Assembly: GCA_022376515.1 (NCBI GenBank)
Contig: WTXI01000003.1
Span: forward strand, 434,001 to 498,000
Reading direction: 5' to 3'
DNA from: Lactifluus volemus
Taxonomy: Eukaryota > Basidiomycota > Agaricomycetes > Russulales > Russulaceae
DNA: 64,000 nt
The notes beneath the pieces were generated by a model that saw only the letters and a program-made list of their open reading frames with translations, was not told the DNA's origin and did no database searches. Positions 35,674 through 47,169 of the stretch are shown here, one piece after another (the stretch's first letter is position 1; each line of letters begins with the position of its first letter). The position numbers and the translations under genes were made by a program.

Positions 35674-37500
35674 GTGCTTGGCTATCCGCGTTTCAGCCTT
35701 CTGTTGCACGATGTTTTTCACGATCTTGTAGTCGGGTAACAAATGTAGCTCGGAAGAGAGAGATGAAATCGAAAGTATGGCAGAGATAAGGAGGTCGCAT
35801 TGGCTTCTTAAGTACGGTTTAAGGAACACAGGCTCGTGCTACGCGCTTCTCAGTACAGCCCGGGCCAAGTACCGCCGACTCGGAAACCGAAACCTTGCTC
35901 TTTCAGACAAACCACATATTAAGGGACACAAGCAGGAGATGCTGACTTACTGTGGCGACTAAATTAGCTCCATATGATATGCTTGAATGGGTCGAAAGGT
36001 CCGCGAACGGCGAATGAGAAAGCTAGGATCTGCCCACATTCGTTTGGCGGCTATCAAGCCTTCACCGTAAATGTAGGTCTCTCAGTATTATGTAACGACC
36101 TACCGATACCAAGTGTGATGCATCGCATCATCGTAGAGCTGGCAGTTAGGATGGAAGTTCTGCTGCTCCACTAATATGTGCAGAACATCTCGTACAACTC
36201 AGCCATTCGCCAGTGCGGATCGTGGTGCTTCCCAAAACTGGTACACGAAACTGGAAGGGCGCAACCCAAATCGATGAACTAGTTGTAATCGGTGGCACTC
36301 TATCGGATCAGGAAGCAGGGCAACCTCCGAGTCCCCGCTTTGGTCAAATTTGGGTGGTTGTCCGAAATAATGTCCGACTTGGCCGAGTAAGGTCACTTTG
36401 TCCTAGCGGAAATTTCGAGGCTCAAAAATAAGGTAGTATTTTTGGTCTCTTTAAAACCTTGAAGCTTCTGACACAACTGTAGGTAGATTACGACGTCACA
36501 ATGCTTCACATGGCTTTCAGTTTAGGAGTGTGACCAAATTCCGGTCCGGTGTCGAACCGGTGCATCCGGTGCATCTCAGAAAGCAGATGATAATTATTCC
36601 CATCATGCAAGTTCTTCTCACAATCAGCCACAACTGATAATTGAGGCACAGGGCCATATTTTGTCGCCCCTTGTCCAGAACTTTTACTGTTTAAGCAAGG
36701 GTTATCACCATATCCGTAGTTTTTCCGAGTACCGGTCCCAAAACCAGCAGGCGATGTCCTGATTAGACCCTTTGCGGGCCCTGACGTCGAGACCAATTTG
36801 GCGACTTCCAGGAAATTTCGTGATGTGATGTGATATGCTATTCGTCAGGAACCGGATTGTGAGCACAGCCGAACCGAGTGGCACGTTGCTTCAGCGAACC
36901 CTGCATCAAGTCACCACTCACAACCATGATTTGCGCCGAGCGAAATCTCCGCAGCACCTGGACTCCATCTTACCGCTTCCTTGGTCCCATCGCATCCCAC
37001 GCTGCGCCTTCACATCACCATATTCTGTATCTCAGCCAACGCCCACCCCCAGTTACGTTGTCTGTTTGTTCCCCGATGTCTCACGGTCCTCACCCGTTGC
37101 ACAGCAACAACCCCTACTATGTCATCTATCGTCCGAATCCAAGTCATAATTACGACCGACGCATACGGGTATTACCGTTGCTGATCGATGATTTCTTTTC
37201 CCTCTCCGCATTCTGGGATAACCACTGGCACGCGTGTTATAATGTGGAAATGCATATGCAATATATATAATAAGAGACTTGTATTCTATCCAACCAGATC
37301 AAATTTATGAATAAGTACATTGACGTGTGAGTCATGGTCATCCTCGAAAATCTCTGCGATGTCTCCTGAAAGCAACGGGCGCTTGTTCGTTCTTCTCTAT
37401 CATAACTCGTCCTTTCCTGTCTCTACGGCGGATCTGTCAACATACTACACCAGACAGCTAGAAAATTTTCTTTGCTCACCTACCACAAAAATCTGGACCT
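35674..37500. other. Duplicated flank of ANK4, no gene seen
   Basis: Upstream flank of ANK4 followed by the downstream flank of ANK5 (shared 3' marker near 37,275). Homologous blocks occur near 36,060-36,110, 36,540 and 36,940-37,000. No gene was seen. Confidence 0.5.
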
Positions 37501-40358
37501 CTAGGGCAATAAACTTCTTGAAGAAGAAGTCGGAGATCTATATTTCGCGTTCGAATCTGCAATGTCCTCCATTAGCATTCGTACATTACTGGGCTGACTG
37601 TCGGTTTTCTCACCAGCTGAATCCCTGTGCCATGCAACTCTCCCGTGCGAATCACGGATATTGGTGTCCGCCTTGTGATCCAGTAGTATCTGAGCGATTG
37701 GGTGTTGACCACAGTCGCGCGCTACGTGCAGAGGGGTGTGGCCCTTGTCATTCTGGGAATTGACGTTAGCACGCTGCTCGATCAACTTCCGAACGATTCG
37801 GTGTCGTCCATAATGCACTGCAACGTGCAGGGGGGTCGTGCGATTCTTATTCCGAGCATCGACGTTAGCCTTGTGATCGATTAATAACTGAGCGATGTCG
37901 TGGTGCTCCCCCCACTTTGCCGCTATGTGTAAAGGAGTGTTGCCCTCCTCGTCCTTACTATCGACCTTAGCACCCTTGAGCTCGATTAACGCCTGGGAAA
38001 TGTCGAACTGTTGCGAGTGTACCGCCAGGTGCAGGGGTGTCTTGCCCTTCGTATCGTGCGAATTCACGTCGGCGTGGTGCCCGATTAATGTCTGAACGGC
38101 CTCGAGGGATCGACTGCTGACTGCTACATGCAAGGGTGTCCTTCCGTCCTTATCCTGGGCGTCGATCTTAGCATGATGCGCGATGAGCATGGAAATGGCG
38201 TCGGGGGATCCTTTTTCGGCCGCAAGATGCAGTGGGGTTTTATCGTTCTCATCCTTCAGGCGCACATCCGCCCTATGATTGAGTAGCCACCGCACGACAT
38301 CGACAACTTGAGCAACTTGGTGAGATGTTTGGAATATGACATGCAGTAGCGTGCTCTTGGTGCCACCCTGAATGTTGACATTCGCCCCACGATCATAGAG
38401 TAGCTGTGCAACGTTGAAGTGGTTTCCCATCAATGCCCCGTATAGTGGAGTGGCCGCCGAGTGATCCCTGGGGTTGACATGCCCCGGATGTTTCGCTAAG
38501 AGATGTTCCACGATCTCAGATAAACCGTAGAATGCGGCATAGAACAGTGGGACTGGACAATCATCTGCAGATGGGGATAGCCGCTTGTCATTGTCGCGAA
38601 GCTGGTGCCATGCTTTCCAGTGTGGTTTGTTCCCATCAAGAAAATGCCGGATCGTATCCCGAACCTTTGGGTCGGATGACACGCTTTCGAACTGGATATG
38701 GTCACCCCAGTGATTGGCGGCGTATTGGGCAAATGGAAAATCGGCAAGGCTAGACCGATTGGAGTGATCATCCAAGCTGAGCAGAACGCCGAGGCAGGCC
38801 TGGGAAAGGGTCGAATGTGCAGACTGGGGAGTGATGTGATAGTATGAGGCATCTCTTCTTGGCTTCGCGAGGCGTTCCGAGGTCAAGAACTCCTTAACCG
38901 AAAAGTGGGAGAGTTGAACCACTTGGGAATCGATCGAGATCAAGCTTGAACACGCGGAGAGCACTGACGTAACTTGTCGTTGATCCGTCGTCCGCCAACT
39001 CGAGTTGACCCTTGCGGCGCCAAAGTCGACTGCAAGCACCTGCACGAGCTCCTCAACACGGAGTGGTCGAATCGCGGAGGTGAGACACTGCAAGAGACGA
39101 TGGGCATATCCCCGATTCGCCTCGGAGATGGACTTCAGTATCTGTTCATACGCCTGGTCCAGAGATTCAGGCAAGTCACGAAGAACGCGTCCCAAATCGT
39201 GCGGAAGAATGTCACGATGCCGTAGCGATTCTAGTTGGCAACAGGTCAACATAAACCTGTCAGACAGCGTGAATAACTATATCAATCAAGGAAGGCGACA
39301 AACTTACACTCCATCACTTTTCTTGCGCAGTGTCTCCACAACAAGTTTCTTATCCTTCTCTGACCATCTTGCCATCTTTGGGTCCGAATAAACCGCAGAT
39401 TGGACGTAGCCATTGATGTCTTCCTGGTGTCCGCTTTGTTTATGAAGGGACACGGACAACGTTGTTAAATCCTTGAGTGCCGCAGTGTGTTTACCGACCT
39501 CCGGCAGACTAGCCACACAGAGGTGCAAATTCGGGAGATGCCAGCCAACGAGCTGTTCGATAAGGTTAAGCACTTCTGCTTGTGCAGATGGCATCTCGGA
39601 CTCGGATCTGTCCGGACACTCGTCGACTCCATCTATGATCAGGTAAACAGCCTGACGGTCTTCACTGGCACTCGGAGTCGTGTGTGAACTTGAAAGCATT
39701 TTCTTTAAGCATCTTGTCAATTCGCCATCGGTAGGCTGTCTAGTACCACCCTCTGAGTCGCATATCGGCGAATGAAGATGGGAGAGTTTGCCAGAAAAGT
39801 TATCGGATTGGGCAGAGAGTTGGAAAAGAAGTGAACGAAGGAGGTTGTTGCGGCTTTGCTTATTTTTGTCCCGGAAGTCGAAGTGAAAATAGGCAAGTCC
39901 TGCCTTGCGAAGGGCCTTGACGTGTTTTACTATTAATGAACTACTCCGAGTCGATGAATTAGTCGACACTGATAGTGATGATGGAGAACAACTAACCAGA
40001 GAACAGTTTTCCCTGTGCCCGCTACAAGGGAGGTGACGATCAGATGGTGTGGTGGAGTACGAGAACAACATACGTTTGCCATCTATCCATAGGACAGAAG
40101 GAGTCGACTTCCATTTGTTGAAGCTATCTCCTTGAAAGAACCAACCAGCTGTGCTCTTGTGGTGCGCGGTAGGTGCAATCGTGTGGCTCATTGATGGATC
40201 AGGAGGAGAAAGCCAGCTTCGAAATTCTTGTTCCCTCTACTCTGATGTGAGGTTATTTAATCTCCTGGATGGAGAGCACTAACTGTTTGATCAACAGCGT
40301 CATGCATTGTTTTTCGCCGCTTGGCTATCCGCGTTTCCGAGTCTGTGTTTGGCTGCAT
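37501..40358 (-). CDS. NACHT-ankyrin STAND protein, array member 5 (ANK5)
   Basis: Exons 40358-40284, 40236-40074, 40021-39997, 39940-39308 and 39256-37501 join in frame to 883 aa. The P-loop exon encodes GKPGTGKT, the only member with Thr at that place. Exon 4 has YFHFDFRDKNKQSRNNLLR and Walker B VYLIIDGVDECPD, with a small insertion before Walker B. Exon 5 carries the NACHT C-terminal helices (LRVEELVQVLAVDFGA) and about nine ankyrin repeats (TPLHLAAEKGSPDAIS, TPLHVAVSSRSLEAV, TPLHVARDCGQHPIA). The tail (SNVRMLMEDIAD...SRSLLP) matches that of ANK2, so these two form a subgroup. It is the rightmost and therefore upstream-most unit of the array. Confidence 0.85.
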
Positions 40359-43300
40359 GATCTCTTTCGCGTTCTTGTGGTCGGGTGATAAATTCGGAAG
40401 AGGGGCGATAAGATTGAAAGTGGAGCAGAGATAAGGGTGTCTCGTTGGCTTGTATAAAAAGCACCACCCTGTGGTACGAATCGCTCAGCACAGTCCTGGG
40501 GCACTGCAAGACGCCAAGCTTTTTTCTTGTTGGGACATGTCATGAGTCACGTCGTGATATTAAGGGCCACCGTACGTAACGATCAAGTTAGCTCCATGTG
40601 GCATGTGTGCTTGAAGTGAGAATGCTGGATCTGACCTGTCAACTTGAAGTATGTCAAGCGATATTGAATTGAACAGCATCATTCCCAGGAAGACAATTTG
40701 AAAAGGTCTCTTGGCATTACGTAACTTGTTTTTTTTTTTGTGGCGATGCAACTCACATTACGTTGTTGCACATCAAGTTGCACATTATAGAGCTGACAAA
40801 AGGGATGAAGATTCTCCTCAAGAGGAGACACCAACATGTGCAGAACATATTGTGCGGCTCAACCATTTTTCATTTCTGACCATGATGAGGTACAGTGACG
40901 AAAGAGCGCCTGTACCGGAAGCAGGTCACTCCGGGTCACCTCGGCTGGCTCAAGATGCCCGTTTTGTAGTGGCCAACGTGGCCAGATTTGGGGGACCAAT
41001 GTTCGAATGTATCATTTTGTCCTAATTGCCAACGACATCATGGCGCTTCTGGGGTTGCAGGATTCCGGTCCGGTGTCAGACCGACCGGTATATCAGGTAC
41101 TCTTCTCACGACACGTCGGTCAGGGTATCTCAGAAGCAGAACGCAATTCATCCTGTACACTACAGTGTAGGTGGGTTCTCACCCTGCGATCAGCCACAAC
41201 TAATAGTATGGGGTACAGCGACCAATTCATCACCAGTCCCTTGTCCAGAACTTACCGATTTCTACTGATCAAGAAGGCCCCCTTCCCGCAAGCTTTTCGC
41301 CGGTCCAAAAACCGGCGGGCGGTGCCCTAATCAGACCCTTGCTAATTCCAACGTCGTCATAAATTTAGCCATTCCCAGATTTGAGGGCCAACCATCACAA
41401 GCAGTACAGTATTCTGTAAACTGGCAGTGTAAGTCATGAGGGTGATGGTGTGAGATGAGGCGCTGTCCATCACGCGGTATACTGTTCAACAGCCGATCCC
41501 AATTTACTCTTTCTTCTCCCTGTCATTGTCATGCAGTAGCAACAACAACAAATCGCGTACCTTGCCGTACGCGTCACGTGAGTCGGACCGACATGTCCCG
41601 CTACACCATTTCTCGCCTTTGACTCGGATGTCTACTGTATCGCTCCAGTCTGAGAGAAGGTCAATGGCTATATCTCAGATCAACCAAATACGCAGTTAAC
41701 TGCTCTGGGAATTACTGGCAGACCCTCAGTGGTAGGCACACTTTCCCGCGAACGTTAGGTGAATTTGCGGCAGCTCACTGGCAGCAGGTGCCAGGTGGTG
41801 CCTTCGACTTGCAACAGAAATTTTGTTTCCAGATTGTAAAATCAAAGTAAATTAAAACTTATGAGAAACAGAGAGATCTCCCACACAGCCATGCATTATC
41901 AATGTCTCCAGTCCAACAACTTCACACCCCAACAACCAGCACGCATACCACAACTGGTACTTTTCCACCTTGACGACGATACCGCTCGCCTCACTCAAAA
42001 CTCGGGCCTCATGCGTCTCCACCTCGATCATTAGGTGGTTGCGACCATTGCTAGAAAGCTTATACCAGTGCCCTCAAATCGTTGTCCTCAACACATCATG
42101 ATGCCACTACGTATATCAGATAGCGCTATATGCTTGGGGGTGGCTGAAAGTTCGGTTTGTGCTTCCCTGCATCTCAATGTCCGGACGAGGTATGACTTCC
42201 GTAAATTGTACACACTGGCAAGAGGTTCGTGTTCTGTTGATGGGCCGCCAGCTGAGTGCCCCACAACGTCCTCCTGCATTTTCTCCACGTCATTGACTCC
42301 GTTCGTCCTGCTACGCAATACAAGGCAATGTGCGCTAATCTTCTTGCTGCACGTTGAGTCTCCTGGCTAAATTATTACGACTCTAGAGTCGGAATGCACG
42401 ATAGAACGCGGAGGAGATGTCATTCGAAGTAAAGTATTCAAGTAGTCCGTCCGTAACCAGTATAGGCCACTAATTGTAAGAAATTGATGAAACAAGCTTC
42501 AGAGCGTCCGTAAGGTATCACTTTGAGGACAGTGTCCCCGACGCTGCTTGGCCGCGCTCGACCGGTATTCTGTAAGTGAGGCGAGACAGTGTCATCTGTG
42601 AGTGCGAAACTTGAAATGATATCATGGTTGCTGGGCGAGGGCGATTGCCCACAACGGGGAGCATCCGTTGTCCACGCCGATTTGCCCTCGAAGTGCCTGT
42701 GACGATGGGTATCCCGTCCTTGGACTCCTCCTTCTGCACCCCACCCGATCCGTCCTTGTGCCCGAGGACGCTAGACGTTGTGCTGAGACCTTGGGGTGTG
42801 AGTCTGACCAACCGGATTCAGAAGATTCGGAGACGAGTTCTGAATGTTTATTAAGTGCTACGAGCAAGCAAGACTAAAAGTCGAGATTGGAGCTCCGAGT
42901 TTGAAACGAGGGGACGACGAGAGGGAAAAGGGCAAGCCCTTACAGTAGTCCATTCGAAGTATTTAACTGATCCATCTGTAACTAATGTAGCTCACAAATT
43001 ATGATGTGAAACAAGTAAGATAAGTGGTAGTATAGCAACGAAATGAGAGTCATTGACTCTGTTGCAGCGGAACGGCCACTCGAGTCGGCGAGAAAACTAA
43101 ATAAGCTAGTATATAAAAGGGGTGTCCATGCGAAATATGAAATTGGCGGCTGTTGGCGACGCTCCTAACGGGGGAGCAGTCATTATCCGCGCTAGGTTGC
43201 CTTCACTTCAAGTGCCTGCGACGAAGGCTATCCCGTCCTCGGACTCATTCACCCTCTGCGCTCGATCCGATCTGTCCTCGGCCCCCAGAATCTCTTCCCA

Positions 43301-44135
43301 ATACCCCAGCATAAAATAGATGCTGCGGTAGGGAGAGGGTGCTGGGATCGTCATGAACACCATGACAGCGCTTTGATTACTCCATATGGGAAGCACAGCC
43401 TGTGTCACGGTAAGTTCAAGTTATGATGATCATTTACATCGCTTGTTGACGGCGCTCAAAGATTCAAACTGATGACGGATTCCAGGATACGCAAACGCCC
43501 AAGGGTTGCCACCTGACTAATAAAACGTCCAGACACAGCAAGATCGGTTTGTGGCCATAAATCCGTGAGCGTATTGGGTCCTGACTTGGATCTGATCACC
43601 TATGCACTTACTGCACTGTGCTGCACTGTTTCACACCACTAGCATGCTCCCACAAACACGTCAGGCCACTTGTCAGTCCCAAACAAGCGCACAAGCTATT
43701 TTGGCATAGCGGCGCTTATCTACACCAGTGGGGTTGCTACCCTTCCAGGTACGCAATCGTTTTTGTGCCAAATCCGGTGCGTTGCAAGCGACTTGCGTGA
43801 TTGAAGCACAATACCCTTCGAGTTTCCGCAACGTCAAGTAAATATGTACCCGTTTGATCATGATCCGAGTGGAACGTATACCAAATTGAATCACTTTCTT
43901 AGCCCCATCCCCTAATATGTCCTGAATCTCAATGGTGGTCGTTGATCGGTTGGGCGCCAGTACACCGTGACGGCCTTCTGTCCAGTCCAGCCCATGGAGT
44001 TATCTCTAACGCGTGATTTCCCGGGACCCCATCTGATCAACCTGTACCGAGGTTGTAGTCGGCGTCGACTCTGCTCCGAACGATATGCGTTCGTTCATGA
44101 TTGTCGTTCCATGACGGCAGTGCGGGCGCCCGAAT
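40359..44135. other. Flank of ANK5 and duplicated upstream region of the DUF2235 gene
   Basis: To about 42,030 this is the duplicated upstream flank of ANK5. From about 42,400 a segment of roughly 370 bp (CATTCGAAGTAAAGTATTCA..., then a TGGACTCCTCCTTCTGCACC-type pyrimidine-rich part) is repeated in diverged form at about 42,945-43,310. Both resemble 4,905-5,130 upstream of the decayed DUF2235 gene. Short open frames at 42,035-42,370 and 42,518-43,320 have no family features. A TATATAAAAGG sequence lies at about 43,111. Confidence 0.5.
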
Positions 44136-44151
44136 GACGCTAAAACACGAT

Positions 44152-44166
44152 GGTGGGACTATATGA
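44152..44166 (+). promoter_or_regulatory. TATA-like element conserved upstream of both DUF2235 genes
   Basis: GGGACTATATGAGAGC here corresponds to TGACTGCTATATGAAAGC at about 5,442-5,459 before the decayed copy. It lies about 40 bp before the ATG at 44,205. An ATG at 44,163 falls inside this element, which argues that 44,205 is the real start. Confidence 0.4.
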
Positions 44167-44204
44167 GAGCACGTTTCCCCGTGGCCATCGTCCCCTCAGC
44201 GGCA

Positions 44205-46221
44205 ATGGATCATACAGCGAACTCTCCACCTATTCAAGGAAAATCTCGAAAACCCCGTTCGCTTGTGCTGTGCTTCGATGGTACGGCGAACGAATTCTCC
44301 AAACACGTGCGGCATTCCGTTCTCTTCAGCCGCGTCGTATATCCCATTCAACACCTCTTCCATTAGAACACGAATGTTGTCAAGCTCTATTCTATTCTGA
44401 AGAAGGACCGCCCTGATGTGCAGCTATGCTATTACCAGGAATGTGCTCTTCATCTCATTCTACGTTTTGGCCAAGTTGACTATTACGCAGGCTGGTGTCG
44501 GGACCTACTTTCAGCCTGGCGTCGTCTCGCCATTCTTCCGTTTCGCTGCCCGGATTCTCGACGAAGCGCTTGCATGGTACCTTTCCGAGCACATAATGGA
44601 TGGCTACAAATTCCTCATGCAAAATTATCATGAGGGTGACAGCGTCTCCATCTTTGGTTCGTCCATTCATATCGGGGACCTGTTCACGCGGTAACCCGAA
44701 ATACAATTGGCAGGATTCTCCCGTGGAGCCTACACGGCTCGCGCACTTGCAGGAATGTTGCATAAGGTGGGCGATTGATCTCTAACTGTCAAACGTCATT
44801 CATCAATTCTCTGTGGGACCAGGTGGGCTTACTGTCCAAGGATAATTTCGAGCAAGTCGCATTCGCGTACAGGCTGTACAAATCTTCGAGTCGTAAAGAC
44901 AACAAGCTGGCAGCTCGTTTCAAGAGGTCTTTCAGCCGCGAGGTGCCCATAGATTTCCTTGGCGTATGGTCCGTAACCCCTTTATATCGGTGCGATTTTG
45001 GTCTTCTCTGATCATTCCCTATGTCACTCAGGGACACCGTTGCGAGCGTTGGACTCTTTAGTAATCGAACGCTTCCATTCGTTGGCACAAATAACACTAT
45101 TAGAGTATTCAGGCAAGCTTTATCTCTCGACGAGGTATGTACAATCCACGGAATACATATCCCCAATATCAGCTGCCCTGCCTATCATTTTCATGTCTCT
45201 ATGGGCTGGACTGATGCGTGATGAACGTTTCGATAGTGCCGCGCAAAATTCTGCCCGAACTTGTATCATCGTCCAGTTGTCACTCCCAGTCCAGCCCGGC
45301 CGCGGAATAGGCCACTGTACGAGAGGATATGGAAGGCCTTGAAGGGCGTCACAAGGCCTAGGCGAAGCCGGGATACTCCACACTCTGTCCATGACTTGGA
45401 AAGCAGACTCCCTCGGCACAGAACGAAGTTGGAATTTAAGAAGGACGTCAAGGAGGTTTGGTTCGCAGGTGCTCACTCTGGTATGTCGTATGAAGGCTCT
45501 TTATCCTAGGGCTACAGTTAGTCACCATAACGTTGCCCTTGGCTCACGATGGCTCGATTTAGACGTTGGTGGCGGCCTCGTGGACGACATGGAGAAGTAT
45601 GCGTTGTCGAATATCCCACTCCGCTGGATGGTGCGTGAGATCTTGGAGGCAGGATCTCATATCCGCTTCGACGAGGCTACGGTCGCGATGTGGAACATCC
45701 CGATTGCGTTGATCGAGGAAACGCCCGTGGTGCGCGAAGTGTCCGACTCTACGTTACATGAAGACGAGCCCTCGCTGGGGAAGGGGGCATCCGATGTGTA
45801 TCGCGCTGTCTCTGAAACGGAGCTGAACAGTACCGCGAGCACGAGCACGAGCCTGCGCAGGAACGCGTCCGTGCCCCGTCCGTCCTCACCCACCGAGTCC
45901 TCACTGGACGCAGAGGACGCAGTGCAGAAAATGGGCAATTCTTTCAAGAAAAATCCGTTGTGGTGGATCCTAGAGATCATCCCTACGTACTACGAGTGGC
46001 AGAACGAAACCGGCAAGTGGGTAGGGAATTGGAGGTAAGCACGCGTCTCATGCCATGCGAATATGTCAATGACTTGGCGCAGATTTCATCTTGGCCGTGG
46101 GCGACAGTTACCCGCTCGGCCGTTGTTCCACGAGAGCGTAAAGATACGCATGGACAACCCTGGGCTGAATTATTCACCGAGAGCGCTGTACGAAAAGGGT
46201 ACCGAGGAGTACGTTGTATGA
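44205..46221 (+). CDS. DUF2235 alpha/beta hydrolase (Tle1-like phospholipase fold), intact
   Basis: Nine exons give one frame of 498 aa from 44,205 (512 from 44,163): to 44306, 44367-44438, 44491-44656, 44714-44766, 44823-44968, 45032-45134, 45237-45480, 45563-46034 and 46083-46221. Motifs in order: LVLCFDGTANEF, NTNVVKLYSILKK, AGVGTYFQPGVVS, HIMDGYKFLMQNY, nucleophile GFSRGAYTARALAGMLHK split by an intron, VGLLSKDNFEQ, DTVASVGLF, WFAGAHSDVGGG and PLRWMVREI, WWILEIIPTYY, and the C-terminal RPLFHESVKIRM...LYEKGTEEYVV. Bacterial relatives include type VI secretion phospholipases; the substrate in fungi is unknown. All introns have GT-AG sites except the second, which must begin with GA at 44,439 to keep the conserved CYYQ-AGVGTY junction. 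Confidence 0.88.
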
Positions 46222-47169
46222 AAGACAATGGTGTGTTTCGGTGTTAAACGCTTATTATATTCACCTTGGATCGTATATATTGCACTTGGCCAGTATAGCA
46301 TTTCTGTAACTTATGGACAGCCAAACACATTCCTTGTGTTCTTGAAATGATCATTTTTTCTTGTCAACACGGGCTTACTTGACTACATGCGCATGACTGG
46401 AGCAGCCGCTCGGGAGTTGACACGATGACGAGCCGCGGCTGGGGTCATCCTCAAGCTCCAGAGCTCCAAGCCTAAAACAAGTCTAAATTCGAGGACCAGA
46501 GAAGCCGAAGTGTAGTAACCCTAGAAGAGGATCAAGCGGGTTCGACGCGGCGGCATTGGCAGTCGAGGTCAGATGTCAATGTTAGAGGGTAGGAAAGAAC
46601 GCATGCGCTCAGCGTGTTCCACAGCTCACAAGGACCAGAAAAAAAAAAGTCATAATAGGTAGGGTCAGTCGAGGGAGGATGGTCGTTTCTGTGCCGATGC
46701 TTGACATATACAGTATTACGTACGGCGCTTCTTCCACACAGTGTCATCCCTTCCGAGCCAACGATGACAGAAATGACATAACAAAAGCCCGAAAATTCAA
46801 TAAGTCGCGATTATCATGACGCCTGTAGGCTAAGAGGAGGCGAACACGTTGCCGAAGTCATCGATCACTTTTTCTCTCCGGGGATATGAAGAGGAGTGAT
46901 AAAGATATCGACGATTTCGGTTCTACACCTCTAAAATTTATTTTATTTATTAGTCTTGTCATAGCTACGGGGACTGAAAGGACGACGAGAAGGAGAGAAG
47001 CGTAAAGAAGGCTGAGTCAGGTCAAGCATGAGAGCACAGTGCTTATGTAATGGTGATGGGGCGTGGCCGTCTCAAGTCATCTTCCTTGCCTTGTCTACCA
47101 TCTTGTTCGTCCCTGCAACAGTAATAATTCAACTCGTTAAGAAAATTTCTCCCTTTTGGCCTAGGTGTT
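46222..47169. other. Intergenic region, no gene seen
   Basis: Between the DUF2235 gene and the bZIP gene, at the change from the accessory to the core-like part of the window. I see no coding frame with features. Confidence 0.45.

Larger units (their letters stand above)
15642..42030 (-). repeat. Segmental tandem duplication array: five NACHT-ankyrin units
   Basis: Five units each hold a NACHT-ankyrin gene plus homologous flanks. Upstream markers recur, for example ACAAAATCGGCTATAAGTCA near 18,690 and 24,050 (diverged near 31,760), TTCCGGTGTTA/TTCCGGTCCGGTGT near 19,240, 24,685, 36,540 and 41,060, and a pyrimidine-rich block with CTTAGCCTCACTCAA-like sequence near 19,725, 25,380, 32,345 and 41,990. 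A 3' marker TTGTATTCTATGCAGCTAGATCA recurs near 20,780, 28,225 and 37,275. Both flanks and genes were therefore copied together. The GH71 gene interrupts the array between units 2 and 3. Confidence 0.85.

Noticed and set aside
42035..42370. Open frame of 111 codons after the ankyrin array
   Set aside because: It lies next to duplicated non-coding flank and has no recognisable domain.
44163..44204. Upstream ATG of the intact DUF2235 gene
   Set aside because: It falls within the TATA-like element conserved with the other copy, and the 14 extra codons have no counterpart there, so the ATG at 44,205 is preferred.
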